A stretch of 64,000 nt of DNA from Chitinophaga pinensis (GCF_007896845.1 NZ_VOHS01000003.1:186001-250000), one strand, 5' to 3'. Positions 25,001 through 33,708 are shown, counted from the first letter of the stretch. Notes: generated from the letters alone by a model not told the origin. A program made the numbers and translations.

Positions 25001-25415
25001 GACGGTAGAGGTGTTGGTGGTCGCCATCAAAGTAGACGATCAGCTTGTTGCCCACCAGCTTGGTAATCCCCCCGGTATTCTGCCATTCAACGCCAATGCC
25101 TATATTCGACTGCTTCATTTCTCCGAAGCTGTTGTATACCACAATATTCACGCGCTGACGAAAGGTAAATTCCATGAACTGCTCCAGCTGCGGTAATTCC
25201 TTTTCTGCCACCTGTGCCACATATTTCCCCAGCTCAAGACCGTTTTGGCTGAAGTACGTATTAAAATGACGGGTTTGATAATAACGCCATTTGAAATTCT
25301 TATGCTGTATGCGGTTCTGCCCAAATTCCACGGTATTGGTCTGTGCCTGAGATAGATACGGGCCAAGTAATAGGGTACCGGTAATTATTAATAACCTGGT
25401 AATAAGTCGGTTCAT
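22029..25415 (-). CDS. Large outer-membrane protein: degenerate peptidase-like domain, TolB-type propeller, C-terminal barrel
   Basis: The 1128-residue protein starts at the ATG 25415, giving a clean signal peptide (MNRLITRLLI... to SQAQ); the longer frame to 25472 overlaps the divergent gene's start. Residues about 35-280 resemble the gluzincin/peptidase-MA fold, with FPKWFTDGFIAYAAEN at 170-184 where WxxEGxAxY is expected, but the HExxH helix reads REGIARVM, so it is probably inactive. Residues about 290-550 are a WD40/TolB-like propeller (DLDPSFVSFPGKSGIIYSSNRPSP). From about 770 to the end is a beta-barrel ending in aromatic F, as in Bacteroidota outer-membrane proteins. Role unknown. Confidence 0.78.
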   Translation of the reverse strand: MNRLITRLLIITGTLLLGPYLSQAQTNTVEFGQNRIQHKNFKWRYYQTRHFNTYFSQNGLELGKYVAQVAEKELPQLEQFMEFTFRQRVNIVVYNSFGEMKQSNIGIGVEWQNTGGITKLVGNKLIVYFDGDHQHLYRQIREGIARVMLENLLFGEDIGEFAGNTILIDFPKWFTDGFIAYAAENWNTQLDDELKDAIQSGRYKDFYQLAYEKPTLAGHAFWYYVESKYGKDAVPYLMYISRINRALKKGFEQVLNQKPKNALKDFMIFNTKRYQDDNRRRRQSTRGARTVVSRELNKSDFYRFQANPKSNYYAVVEFSKGLYKVQIQFADMKPKVLLRSGVRMQSSQLDPNYPLLAWNQKGNRLAIVYEHEGVTKLMVYDLVTRTSTKEDLPRFDRIIDVKYFFEYDNSLLLSAVKNGHTDIYTYSINKKTAEQITNDVYDDLDPSFVSFPGKSGIIYSSNRPSPTAKTGDTILPAGHYNIFLIDNFNKSADKQISQLTDMKYGDARSPLQYNTTHFTFVSDVNGIRNRYAGFFKTERAGVDSLFFVGSEILHNPDKADLDSALAEYGATAPDSVMAVSLTKDSTYTFPMSNYSYGIKESRGAGDQSEVSQVIQQYGFKNLQKLKIDTVTLRKRNVNSRPTTFRSRQMHEDSIRLGLPTYHEKAQTDTAKHGDFFQSEFAQEAPDTAAAAEAMALQIPLIEPVLKKAKLLPYKWKFSSDYLILQLDNSVLINRYQPFTGPPVSPIRLADPVNGLIRIGVSDLMEDVKINGGFRFPSSLDGTEYFISGAYLKKRFDYKFTYYRRVDKYSSLGTDGTVVLDFPAKLKTNLFQFDVRYPFDQARSIRLQAGLRNDKFVVAASEATTLKMKDYADNYALLRLEYVYDNTINPATNIWHGTRYKIYGDMNAQINGDLNDIFDQGAAAGKGKFTYNMGIDVRHYHSIYRNFIWATRFSADLSWGTRKLLYYLGGSDNWLTPKINPNTPVNMNANYAYQTLATPLRGYKQNARNGNNVMVLNTELRLPVFATFMNKPINSQVVRNFQVTSFIDIGTAWNEKLSFKDANYTYYTGSDGTVTVKVKEGFLGPFVGGYGFGARTSLAGYFLRIDAGWPAVAFFRGKPIWYFGLGVDF

Positions 25416-25471
25416 ACAGAAAGTATTGATAATATTGCGTTCTGAATTAAAAATAGCAAAAATCGGCAACA

Positions 25472-26110
25472 ATGATGGAAATACAACATTTCACCTTTAA
25501 TCCGTTTCAGGAAAATACCTATTTACTCATTAACGAAAAAAAGGAATGTATAATTATAGATCCGGGCTGTTATTTTGAAGAAGAAAGGAAACAATTACTG
25601 AGTTATATCGAAAAAGAGGGGCTTAAAGTTACACGCCTGCTCAATACGCATTGCCATATTGACCATATTTTCGGCAATAAGCTGGTGGCTGATACATATG
25701 GCGTAGGACTGGAAATGCACCCCCTGGACAAAATTGTACTGGACCGCTCTCCTGAAATAGGGAAAATGTATAATATCCCATTTGACCCCTCCCCTGAGCC
25801 GGTTCGCTTCCTCGAAGATGGTGAAAAGATAACTTTCGGAGATGACGAACTGGAGGTCCTGCTGACACCCGGTCATTCACCAGGCAGTGTATGCTTTTAT
25901 TCCGCTACCGGAAAATTTATGATTGGTGGAGATGTACTGTTCTTCCAGAGCATCGGTCGTACCGATCTTCCCGGAGGCAGTCATCAAACCTTATTAAACA
26001 GCATACATGAGAAATTGTTCGTATTACCCGATGAAGTAAGGGTATATCCGGGACATGGACAGTCCACAACCATCGGATACGAAAAGCAGCATAACCCCTT
26101 CCTGCAATAG
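25472..26110 (+). CDS. MBL-fold metallo-hydrolase (glyoxalase II-like)
   Basis: This is a cytosolic beta-lactamase-fold hydrolase with a two-metal site: H60, H62, D64 and H65 in THCHIDHIFG, then TPGHSPGS, GGDVLF and YPGHG with the remaining ligands. The sequence is close to the generic glyoxalase II-like group that hydrolyses thioesters such as S-lactoylglutathione analogues; the substrate is not determined. It begins 56 bp from the divergent barrel-protein start and ends 5 bp from the convergent flippase gene. Confidence 0.9.
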   Translation: MMEIQHFTFNPFQENTYLLINEKKECIIIDPGCYFEEERKQLLSYIEKEGLKVTRLLNTHCHIDHIFGNKLVADTYGVGLEMHPLDKIVLDRSPEIGKMYNIPFDPSPEPVRFLEDGEKITFGDDELEVLLTPGHSPGSVCFYSATGKFMIGGDVLFFQSIGRTDLPGGSHQTLLNSIHEKLFVLPDEVRVYPGHGQSTTIGYEKQHNPFLQ

Positions 26111-26115
26111 GGAAA

Positions 26116-27654
26116 TCAGATTTTTGCTATGTATTTGCCAATGAACGGGAGCCTGGAAAACTCTTTCTTCTCCATTTTTAGCAGGAACCAGATATACGCG
26201 CAGAAGAAAACTGTCGCCACGGTAAGCGATAATGGACTCAGCGCATAGATGTCACGGGGAGAGAACAGGGTCCTGTTCAACAGGTCATATACATAGAAAG
26301 TGCCTACCGCGCCTAAAATGTAGGTGAGTATACGCGGAAGGTGATAAGGCACCGGGTAATATTTTTGTCCGAGTACATAACAAATGGCCATCTGCACAAA
26401 ATAACAGGCCATCGTAGCCAGTGCAGCCCCCAAATACCCCATGACAGGAATCCACCACCAGTTCAGCAGAAATGCCAGTACCGCCGTGACGATTGTGATC
26501 ATCGCCCCGGTTTTGGTCCGGTCAGTCAGTTTAAACCAGATGGTCAGGTTGTAGTAAATACCAAGGAACATATTGGCCAGCAGAAGGATAGGCACGATCT
26601 TCATGCCGGGATAGTATTCCGGTTTACGAAGGAATATTTTCCAGACGTTCAGGTATAGCCCTACAAACAGGAACATCATGCAAAGCAGTACCACAAACAA
26701 CTTCATGATACGGGCATACATTTTCTGCGGATCCTTGCCCTCAGCTTGTTTGAAGAAAAACGGCTCCGCCCCTAACTTAAATGCCTGTATGAACATAGTG
26801 ATCAGGATCGCCAGTTTGTAGTTAGCTGCATAGATCCCGATCAGCTCTTTTTTGTCGTTCAGGTCGTTTCCCGGCAGGAATTCGGGCAGGAACCACGCCC
26901 TGTCAAAGGTCTCATTCACCATACCCGCCATGCCGAAGAAGATCAGCGGAACGGAATAATTCAGCATCTGCCGCCACAAGACTTTGTCAAATTTCCAGCT
27001 GATGCGCATCAGTTGTGGCAGGAATAATAAAAAGGTAACCCCGCTTCCCAGCATATTACTCAGATACACATACCCCAGCTGATTACCACCGGGACGTATC
27101 TCCGGCAGCCATGTATGACCTGCTGCATACAGTTTTGGGATTACTACGAGGAATATGACGTTAAACGCAATAGTGGTAATAATACCCGTCAGACGTATAA
27201 AAGCATAGCGTACCGGTCTGTTTTCCATACGCAGTTGCGCAAAAGGAATCGCAGTCAGGGCATCAAATGCCATGATCAGCACCAAAGAGGTATAAAATCC
27301 CGGATGCCCGCCAAGTCCGCCCAGTTCGCCGATATATGAATTGATAATCGATCCCCTGAACAGTAACAATATGATGGTAAAGCTGATGGTCGAAAATAAC
27401 AGGGAGATTGTTGAGGTGCTCAGAACGGATTGGCTGTTTTCCTTTTTAGCAAAACGGAAGAAGGCCGTTTCCATCCCATAAGTGAGTATAATATTCATGA
27501 AAGGCACATAGGCATATACTGTAGACATCTCCCCATAGGAAGCCTGTGTCATCAGCTCCAGATAGAGGGGGGTAAGGAAGTAGTTAAGCAGCTTACTCGC
27601 AATGTTACTAAAGCCGTAATAGATCGTTTGTCCTGCCAGTGATTTTATACTCAA
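26116..27654 (-). CDS. Polysaccharide/lipid flippase family protein (Wzx/MurJ-like MATE fold)
   Basis: This is a 512-residue inner-membrane protein with about 14 transmembrane helices of the polysaccharide-biosynthesis (RfbX/Wzx, MVF) group, which flips lipid-linked sugars. Typical features are SLAGQTIYYGFSNIASKLLNYFLTPLYL at the N-terminus, split over helix 1, and the paired 7-helix pattern. The start is read as TTG at 27654, 25 bp after arfB; no ATG or GTG lies between. No glycosyltransferase gene is adjacent, so the lipid-linked substrate is unknown. Confidence 0.85.
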   Translation of the reverse strand: MSIKSLAGQTIYYGFSNIASKLLNYFLTPLYLELMTQASYGEMSTVYAYVPFMNIILTYGMETAFFRFAKKENSQSVLSTSTISLLFSTISFTIILLLFRGSIINSYIGELGGLGGHPGFYTSLVLIMAFDALTAIPFAQLRMENRPVRYAFIRLTGIITTIAFNVIFLVVIPKLYAAGHTWLPEIRPGGNQLGYVYLSNMLGSGVTFLLFLPQLMRISWKFDKVLWRQMLNYSVPLIFFGMAGMVNETFDRAWFLPEFLPGNDLNDKKELIGIYAANYKLAILITMFIQAFKLGAEPFFFKQAEGKDPQKMYARIMKLFVVLLCMMFLFVGLYLNVWKIFLRKPEYYPGMKIVPILLLANMFLGIYYNLTIWFKLTDRTKTGAMITIVTAVLAFLLNWWWIPVMGYLGAALATMACYFVQMAICYVLGQKYYPVPYHLPRILTYILGAVGTFYVYDLLNRTLFSPRDIYALSPLSLTVATVFFCAYIWFLLKMEKKEFSRLPFIGKYIAKI

Positions 27655-27679
27655 TGCCCTGAAATTTTTCCAAAATTAA

Positions 27680-28078
27680 CTATTCCAGCCCTTTCCGGCG
27701 CTGCTGTTTTTTCTCGGATAGCTGTTTTTTAAGCTGGATTCTTTTCTCCCGCACCGCTTTAGACGGTCTGGTAGGTACCCGCTTTTTAGGCTTGATGAGT
27801 GCTTTACTCACCAGTTCGTTCATTTTTTTTATGACCAGTTGTTTGTTTCCCAGCTGGGTACGCTCTTCTTGTGAGCGGACCTGCAACAGGCCTTCTGCAT
27901 TGATGCGGTGGGCCAGTTTTTCCTGTACCAGTGTCTTTTGTTCCTGGGTTAACAATACTGACGCGGCGACCTCGAAATATCCCTCTACCATGGTCTCCAC
28001 TTTGTTTACATTTTGTCCGCCTTTACCCCCGCTTCTGGCTGTGCGGAAGGTGATTTCAGCGGAAAGATCTAAGCTCAT
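27680..28078 (-). CDS. arfB: Alternative ribosome-rescue factor ArfB (peptidyl-tRNA hydrolase)
   Basis: This protein releases peptides from ribosomes stalled without a stop codon. The RF-1-like domain carries GGQ at residues 20-22 (GGKGGQNVNKVET) and the protein ends in a basic tail (KPKKRVPTRPSKAVREKR, KKQQRRKG) that enters the empty mRNA channel. Length 132 aa is typical. It is followed by the flippase gene after 25 bp, probably cotranscribed. Confidence 0.93.
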   Translation of the reverse strand: MSLDLSAEITFRTARSGGKGGQNVNKVETMVEGYFEVAASVLLTQEQKTLVQEKLAHRINAEGLLQVRSQEERTQLGNKQLVIKKMNELVSKALIKPKKRVPTRPSKAVREKRIQLKKQLSEKKQQRRKGLE

Positions 28079-28163
28079 TAATTAACGTTTCTTTATAATT
28101 GATTGTCGTAATTTAATAAAGGTAAATGATTTTATTTGCCGCCCACCCTTAATCCTGTGCTAT

Positions 28164-29525
28164 ATGGCTCTTTTTACACCCATTCAATTACGCGTTCTGA
28201 AAACAAGCTGGATACCAGCACTCCTGATATGGTCGATCACAGCCTTTTGTATGTTGAATAACATTGTCCGTCAGGACAATTTTGAATATATCAGATATGG
28301 TGGATTCGCATTAATGACGGTATTGCCCCTCTTTATTACAGCAGTATGGGAAATGTTGATAAAGAAGGAATGGAAGCATGCGGCTATAATAGCAATGGCG
28401 GTAATGTTAACTGCCGCAATACAGGTAGGTTTGAGTAAGTTACTGATGCAAAGGACTGATCTCGATATGAGATTTCTTCTGGAGAAGATTAACACCTTCG
28501 CTGTACTGCTGCTCATCTTTATTACCCGGTTTTATCTTGCAGGTATGAGCGATAAACTGAATGCTGCACTGGTGGGAGCCCTGATCTATTTTCTGATGCC
28601 TAAAGATGGTATACCATTAAACAGTCTGCAGCTGGCCCGTGATCTGCCGGTGTTGTCGCTGTTCTCCTCCTATACTAAAATAGCACTCGCACTGCCTGTC
28701 GGATATTGTTGTTTCATCTGCTACTATGTGATTGTCTTCCTGATAGAAAACAGTTATAAAAGGCAGTTCTACAGCATGTTATTGCAGTCAAAAGTACAGA
28801 CGCTTGCAAAATGGGAATATTTCTTCCTGTTCCTGTCTATGTGTTTTGTCTATATAGGAGCAATCGGTGTATTGGATACCAATATTTATCAGTTTTTCGA
28901 AGAAGGTCCGCAGCCACTGCCAGTGGCGGGATATATGCTCTTTTCTACACTGGGGATGATCCTCCTGTTATACGCAGTGGCCGGATTGATGCGCAATGTC
29001 GTTACCAGCCGGGCATTGACCGTCGGAAAATATTCCTTCTGGACCTTGCTGTTACATTATGTACCGGTAATCAATATCGGTGCCGTAAGCTGGTTGTTCT
29101 TTGCAAAAGAAACAGCTGCCACCGCATCTGAGCACGCAAACACTTATATGCAACAGGACAGAACATCAGCACAGCATATTATGATTGCCGCAGGCATTCT
29201 GGTTACAGTTTTTAACATCTATATGCTGCTGACACAACCCACAGGATTGCGACTGCCTGTTATCGGTCTTATCGGTGCATTATATCTGGCCAAGATTATC
29301 GGCTATGCCCGTTTGCGTACCGGTAAAGCCGCTGTAGGACTGGTAATGTCTCTGAATGTAATTACCGTATTATTTGCGAATAGCGGCCACCTGATACTGA
29401 TCATGGCATTGCTTTACCTCTATTACTATCTGTTACTGGAGCTTTTCTGTCCCAAACTGGAAATGGAAGATACCATGAAGATCCAGGAGCCGGAAACCGG
29501 CGATATTTTCACTCATACCGCATAA
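28164..29525 (+). CDS. Polytopic membrane protein of unknown function (453 aa)
   Basis: About 11-12 hydrophobic helices span nearly the whole protein, with few charged loops and a short acidic C-terminal tail (MKIQEPETGDIF). No transporter or enzyme motif is recognised. It is the first gene of a plus-strand run (28164-32809) with dtd, a MazG-like gene, YihY and glyS; the gap to dtd is 41 bp. It could be a transporter-like or EPS-related protein, but I cannot assign it. Confidence 0.6.
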   Translation: MALFTPIQLRVLKTSWIPALLIWSITAFCMLNNIVRQDNFEYIRYGGFALMTVLPLFITAVWEMLIKKEWKHAAIIAMAVMLTAAIQVGLSKLLMQRTDLDMRFLLEKINTFAVLLLIFITRFYLAGMSDKLNAALVGALIYFLMPKDGIPLNSLQLARDLPVLSLFSSYTKIALALPVGYCCFICYYVIVFLIENSYKRQFYSMLLQSKVQTLAKWEYFFLFLSMCFVYIGAIGVLDTNIYQFFEEGPQPLPVAGYMLFSTLGMILLLYAVAGLMRNVVTSRALTVGKYSFWTLLLHYVPVINIGAVSWLFFAKETAATASEHANTYMQQDRTSAQHIMIAAGILVTVFNIYMLLTQPTGLRLPVIGLIGALYLAKIIGYARLRTGKAAVGLVMSLNVITVLFANSGHLILIMALLYLYYYLLLELFCPKLEMEDTMKIQEPETGDIFTHTA

Positions 29526-29566
29526 TTCTTTAATTTCCCGGCGCAATAAATTGATCTGTTACACAT

Positions 29567-30019
29567 ATGCGTGCAGTTATACAACGCGTGTCCCGGGCAT
29601 CCGTGACCGTAGACGGGAATATTACAGGTAATATCAATACCGGGCTGCTGGTATTATTGGGTATTGAAGATGCCGATAATACAGAAGATATTATCTGGCT
29701 GAGTAATAAAATCGTGAACCTCCGTATTTTTAACGACGAAGAAGGTGTAATGAACCGTTCGGTGAAAGAAGTGGACGGAGATGTCTTGCTTGTCAGCCAG
29801 TTCACTCTGCATGCTGCCACCAAAAAAGGAAACCGCCCCTCCTATATCCGCGCCAGCAAACCGGATATTGCAGTACCCCTGTATGAACAGATGATCAGTC
29901 AGTTAGAACAGGATCTGGGGAAAAAGGTCCCTACCGGCATTTTTGGTGCAGATATGAAGGTAGATCTGTTGAACGACGGTCCCGTTACTATCATTATTGA
30001 CACAAAAGCAAAAGAATAA
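29567..30019 (+). CDS. dtd: D-aminoacyl-tRNA deacylase
   Basis: DTD removes D-amino acids (and glycine from tRNA-Ala) mischarged on tRNA, recycling the tRNA. The two active-site motifs are present: SQFTL (residues about 77-81) and the C-terminal NDGPVT. The 150-residue length and RAVIQRVSRASVTVDG start are canonical. The MazG-like gene follows 8 bp later, suggesting an operon of nucleotide/tRNA quality-control genes. Confidence 0.95.
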   Translation: MRAVIQRVSRASVTVDGNITGNINTGLLVLLGIEDADNTEDIIWLSNKIVNLRIFNDEEGVMNRSVKEVDGDVLLVSQFTLHAATKKGNRPSYIRASKPDIAVPLYEQMISQLEQDLGKKVPTGIFGADMKVDLLNDGPVTIIIDTKAKE

Positions 30020-30027
30020 TCAGCAAT

Positions 30028-30354
30028 ATGACTATCAAAGAAGCACAGGAACAGATTGACGGCTGGATCAGGACCGTCGGTGTCCGCTATTTCAGCGAAC
30101 TGACCAATATGGCTATTCTGACCGAAGAAGTAGGGGAAGTTGCCCGTATTATGGCCCGCCAATATGGGGAGCAGTCCAGTAAAGAATCTGATAAAAAGAA
30201 AGAACTGGCCGATGAACTGGCCGACGTAATGTGGGTGCTACTTTGCATTGCCAATCAGACAGGCGTGGATATGACTGCTGCACTGGAGAAGAATTTTGAG
30301 AAAAAGAACATCCGTGACGCCAACCGGCACAAGAACAATGAGAAGCTGCAATAA
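30028..30354 (+). CDS. MazG-like nucleotide pyrophosphohydrolase
   Basis: This is an all-alpha NTP pyrophosphatase (MazG/iMazG type) that hydrolyses non-canonical or excess NTPs. The metal-binding ExxE pairs are seen in LTEEVGEVARI and ELADELADVMWVL. Length 108 aa is that of a single-domain member. It sits between dtd and the YihY membrane protein with short gaps (8 and 26 bp). Confidence 0.9.
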   Translation: MTIKEAQEQIDGWIRTVGVRYFSELTNMAILTEEVGEVARIMARQYGEQSSKESDKKKELADELADVMWVLLCIANQTGVDMTAALEKNFEKKNIRDANRHKNNEKLQ

Positions 30355-30380
30355 GGCAGGTTTTTTGTTAAAGCAATCAT

Positions 30381-31334
30381 ATGAAGATCCCGTCTATAGT
30401 AATAACCTACTGGCAGATCCTGAAACAGACTGTCAATGACTTTATGGATGATAAGGTGCTCAAGCTCAGTGCAGCATTATCCTATTACACTATCTTTTCC
30501 ATTGCGCCGATGCTCATTGTGATCATCACCTTGTGTGACGTATTTCTGGGGAAAGAAGCCATTGAAGGCAGTGTGTACGGGCAGATCAATGATATGGTGG
30601 GTAATGAGGCCGCCCTGCAGATACAGCAGATGATCAAGAATGCGGCGCTTTCCGGAGATTCCACGGTGGCTACTGTAATCGGGATCGTGACCCTGATCAT
30701 TGGTGCTACCAGTGTATTTGGCGAAATTCAGGACTCTATCAACTTCATCTGGCAGCTGAAAGCCAAGCCCAAGAATGGCCTGTTGAAAATGCTGCTCAAC
30801 CGTCTGTTGTCTTTCTCCATGGTGGTCAGCCTCGGATTCATTCTGATGGTATCTCTGGCGATGAACGGTATCATAGAACTGTTCAGCCGACAGCTGGCGA
30901 TCCTGTTCCCACAGGTGACCATGGTATTGGTATACATTATCAATCTGGCATTGACCTTCCTGATCATCAGTTTCCTCTTTGCGATTATCTTCAAAGTGCT
31001 GCCTGACGCAAAAGTGAGGTGGAAGCATGTGATCGTGGGTGCTGTCACCACCGCTATCCTCTTTATGATCGGGAAATTCGCGATCGGCATGTATCTGGGA
31101 TCGAGTAAGGTCGGGACTGCCTATGGGGCGGCCGGGTCTATCGTCATTATCCTCCTTTGGGTGTACTATTCGGCCATAATCCTGTATTTTGGGGCGGAAT
31201 TTACGCAGGTGTACGTCCAGCATTTCGGCGGAAAGATCAGACCCAATGAATATGCCGTGTATGTGAAGGAAGTGCCCGTAGAGACGGACGAATTGCCGGT
31301 AACAGCCCCTGTGACCAATGAAAAAGGTAAATAA
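30381..31334 (+). CDS. YihY/BrkB-family membrane protein
   Basis: This is a 317-residue polytopic membrane protein of the YihY family (once called BrkB/ribonuclease BN). About six helices are seen, with the family signature LSAALSYYTIFSIAPMLIV near the N-terminus and SSKVGTAYGAAGSIVIILLWVYYSAIILYFGAEF near the end. Molecular function is unknown for the family; the name ribonuclease BN for it is historical and wrong. It precedes glyS by 44 bp, but glyS has its own promoter. Confidence 0.9.
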   Translation: MKIPSIVITYWQILKQTVNDFMDDKVLKLSAALSYYTIFSIAPMLIVIITLCDVFLGKEAIEGSVYGQINDMVGNEAALQIQQMIKNAALSGDSTVATVIGIVTLIIGATSVFGEIQDSINFIWQLKAKPKNGLLKMLLNRLLSFSMVVSLGFILMVSLAMNGIIELFSRQLAILFPQVTMVLVYIINLALTFLIISFLFAIIFKVLPDAKVRWKHVIVGAVTTAILFMIGKFAIGMYLGSSKVGTAYGAAGSIVIILLWVYYSAIILYFGAEFTQVYVQHFGGKIRPNEYAVYVKEVPVETDELPVTAPVTNEKGK

Positions 31335-31363
31335 CAGGCTCCTTTAATTCCGAAAACCCTTAT

Positions 31364-31371
31364 TATATTTG
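31364..31371 (+). promoter_or_regulatory. -7 box for glyS
   Basis: TATATTTG then CGCC, an exact TAnnTTTG match, 7 bases before the ATG at 31379. The leader would be very short; a weak -33 (TTTA, 31343-31346) lies upstream. Confidence 0.55.
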
Positions 31372-31378
31372 CGCCACT

Positions 31379-32809
31379 ATGGCTACAGATCAGAACAAAT
31401 TCCAGGCGATTATCTCGCATTGTAAAGAATACGGCTTCGTATTCCAGTCCAGTGAAATATATGACGGCTTAAGTGCAGTCTATGACTATGGCCAGAACGG
31501 AGCACAGTTGAAAAAGAATATCCGTGACTATTGGTGGAAAAGCATGACCCAGATGCATGAGAATATCGTGGGGATCGATGCTGCCATCTTTATGCATCCA
31601 ACTACCTGGAAGGCATCTGGTCACGTTGATAATTTCAGCGATCCGATGATCGATAATAAAGACAGTAAAAAACGCTATCGTGTAGACCACCTGATTGAAG
31701 GTCATGCAGAAAACCTCTCTGAAGAAGCAGGTAAAGCATTACTGGAACAGATGGATAATCTGTTGAAAGAGAATGACTTCGCAGGTCTGAAGAAGCTGAT
31801 AGAAGATAATAAAATTGCTTGTTCTGTAAGTAAAACCGTAAACTGGACAGACGTGCGTCAGTTTAATCTGATGTTCTCTACTCAGTTGGGTAGTGTAACC
31901 GATGAAGCGAGTGAAATTTACCTGCGTCCGGAAACAGCTCAGGGTATCTTCGTGAACTTCCTGAATGTGCAGAAAACCGGTCGTATGAAAATACCTTTTG
32001 GTATCGCACAAACAGGTAAAGCTTTCCGTAATGAGATCGTAGCCCGTCAGTTTATCTTCCGTATGCGTGAATTTGAGCAGATGGAAATGCAATTCTTCAT
32101 CCGCCCTGGCACGCAGAAAGAATGGTATGCTTACTGGAAGGAAGAGCGTCTGAAATGGCACCTTAGTCTGGGCGTATCTCCTGAAAGCTACCGTTACCAC
32201 GATCACGTAAAGCTGGCGCATTATGCGGATGCAGCTGTTGATATCGAGTATGAATTCCCGATCGGTTTCAAAGAAGTAGAGGGCATTCACTCCCGCACAG
32301 ACTTTGACCTGAAAAGCCATCAGGAATACAGCAAGAAAAAAATACAATACTTCGATACAGAAATTAACCAGAACTACATCCCTTATGTGATAGAAACCTC
32401 TATCGGTCTGGATCGTATGTTCCTGTTGACTATCTGTGCCGCATACGAAGAGCAGGATCTCACTAAAGATGGTAAAGAAGATAGCCGTGTGGTGTTGAAA
32501 TTCCCTGCTAAACTGGCTCCTGTCCAGCTGGCAATTTTCCCGCTGACCAAAAAGGATGGTTTGCCGGAAATCGCAAAAGAACTGATGGACAGCTGTAAAT
32601 CAGCTTTCTATTGCTTCTATGAAGAGAAAGATGCCATCGGTAGGCGTTACCGTCGTCAGGATGCTATCGGTACCCCATTCTGTGTAACGATCGATCACCA
32701 GACTAAAGAAGATGGTACTGTTACTATCCGCTATCGTGATAACATGGAGCAGGAAAGAATCCCGATGGATAAGGTGAAAGAGCTCGTGCTGAACAAGATC
32801 AACGAATAG
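31379..32809 (+). CDS. glyS: Glycyl-tRNA synthetase (dimeric class II)
   Basis: This enzyme charges tRNA-Gly. It is the single-chain, eukaryote/archaea-like type (GlyQS), not the alpha2beta2 type. The N-terminal motif 1 region (YGFVFQSSEIYDGLSAVYDYGQ), motif 2 (GIAQTGKAFRNEIVARQFIFRMREFEQ) and motif 3 (SIGLDRMFL) are intact, followed by the anticodon-binding domain (about 370-476, PVQLAIFPLTKK). Length 476 aa is slightly short for the family but all motifs are present. A terminator follows. Confidence 0.95.
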   Translation: MATDQNKFQAIISHCKEYGFVFQSSEIYDGLSAVYDYGQNGAQLKKNIRDYWWKSMTQMHENIVGIDAAIFMHPTTWKASGHVDNFSDPMIDNKDSKKRYRVDHLIEGHAENLSEEAGKALLEQMDNLLKENDFAGLKKLIEDNKIACSVSKTVNWTDVRQFNLMFSTQLGSVTDEASEIYLRPETAQGIFVNFLNVQKTGRMKIPFGIAQTGKAFRNEIVARQFIFRMREFEQMEMQFFIRPGTQKEWYAYWKEERLKWHLSLGVSPESYRYHDHVKLAHYADAAVDIEYEFPIGFKEVEGIHSRTDFDLKSHQEYSKKKIQYFDTEINQNYIPYVIETSIGLDRMFLLTICAAYEEQDLTKDGKEDSRVVLKFPAKLAPVQLAIFPLTKKDGLPEIAKELMDSCKSAFYCFYEEKDAIGRRYRRQDAIGTPFCVTIDHQTKEDGTVTIRYRDNMEQERIPMDKVKELVLNKINE

Positions 32810-32828
32810 AAAATAAGTATAAATTATA

Positions 32829-32858
32829 GAAAGGCCGCATCCCCGGATGCGGCCTTTC
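32829..32858. terminator. Bidirectional terminator between glyS and the FNR-like gene
   Basis: GAAAGGCCGCATCC and GGATGCGGCCTTTC form a nearly loopless 13-14 bp stem between two convergent genes, with T-rich flanks on the right. Confidence 0.8.
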
Positions 32859-32875
32859 TTATTGTAGTATATCTT

Positions 32876-33595
32876 TTAGCCATATAACTCCTGGTGAATG
32901 TCATGTTTGTCATAACCCAGTGCCAGTATACGGTGTTTGGCCTCATCTATCATGTTTTTCCAGCCACACAGGAAGAAATGCGCCGGCTGATGCTGTGCCA
33001 GCTCCTCATAAATAAGATGTACATAGCCTTTCCTGCCGGTCCATTTGTCGTCATCTCTGGAAAGTGTAGGCGTGTAATGGAAATCCGTCAATTCTCTCTC
33101 TAAGTCCCACATTTCTGCCGCATAAAGCAGATCACACTGCTGCCGGCATCCATAAATAAGATGAATAGGCGGATGGGGCAGGTCATGCGCCTTTATATAC
33201 TGCGCCATAGCCCTGAAGGGAGCAATACCGGTGCCTGTACAGATAAAAAACAGGTCCTTATCCAGCTGCTCGGGTAATACAAAGTGTCCCAGCGGCCCTT
33301 TTAATATTAACTCACTCCCCTCCTTGATATGGTTGAAGAGGTAATTCGTGCCTGCCCCTCCTTCCAGTAATACAATTACCAGTTCGATGGTATTGGTACC
33401 ATCCGGTGGGGAGGCAATGGAGTAGCTGCGCCAGCGTTTGTTCTTTTGTTCGTGTATGGGAAGATCGAGGGTGACAAACTGCCCGGCTTTGAAGCTGAAG
33501 TGCTCCAGCTCGGGGATCTGTATCCAGAACCTGCGTGTGTTATGGGTTTCCTGTACGATACGGGTCACCAGTCCCTTATGCCATTGGTCCGCCAT
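32876..33595 (-). CDS. Ferredoxin/flavodoxin-NADP+ reductase family protein
   Basis: This is an FAD-dependent oxidoreductase linking NAD(P)H to ferredoxin, flavodoxin or another acceptor. The FAD-binding RxYS motif (RWRSYSIAS), a NAD(P)-binding glycine segment (FICTGTGIAPFRAMAQY), and the C-terminal CGWKNMIDEAK are seen. The 239-residue protein is a bare FAD/NAD module without iron-sulfur domain. It is divergent from mfd. The electron partner is not determined. Confidence 0.85.
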   Translation of the reverse strand: MADQWHKGLVTRIVQETHNTRRFWIQIPELEHFSFKAGQFVTLDLPIHEQKNKRWRSYSIASPPDGTNTIELVIVLLEGGAGTNYLFNHIKEGSELILKGPLGHFVLPEQLDKDLFFICTGTGIAPFRAMAQYIKAHDLPHPPIHLIYGCRQQCDLLYAAEMWDLERELTDFHYTPTLSRDDDKWTGRKGYVHLIYEELAQHQPAHFFLCGWKNMIDEAKHRILALGYDKHDIHQELYG

Positions 33596-33692
33596 TTGTG
33601 TGGAATTTATTTATACTAAATATAACCAATTTAGTCCGTAAGCGGCTGGCCCTATAAGGTATACCATTTATGGACTGATAACAGTAATTCCG

Positions 33693-33700
33693 TATCTTTG
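33693..33700 (+). promoter_or_regulatory. -7 box for mfd
   Basis: TATCTTTG followed by CAACC, exact TAnnTTTG, 8 bases before the ATG at 33709. The -33 region (TTTATGG) is a partial match. Confidence 0.55.
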
Positions 33701-33708
33701 CAACCCTC

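Noticed and set aside
24567-25196. Plus-strand 209-aa frame inside the barrel-protein gene
   Set aside because: Antisense shadow of a well-supported coding frame.
25416-25472. Extended N-terminus of the barrel protein
   Set aside because: It would overlap the divergent MBL gene start and displace a clean signal peptide.
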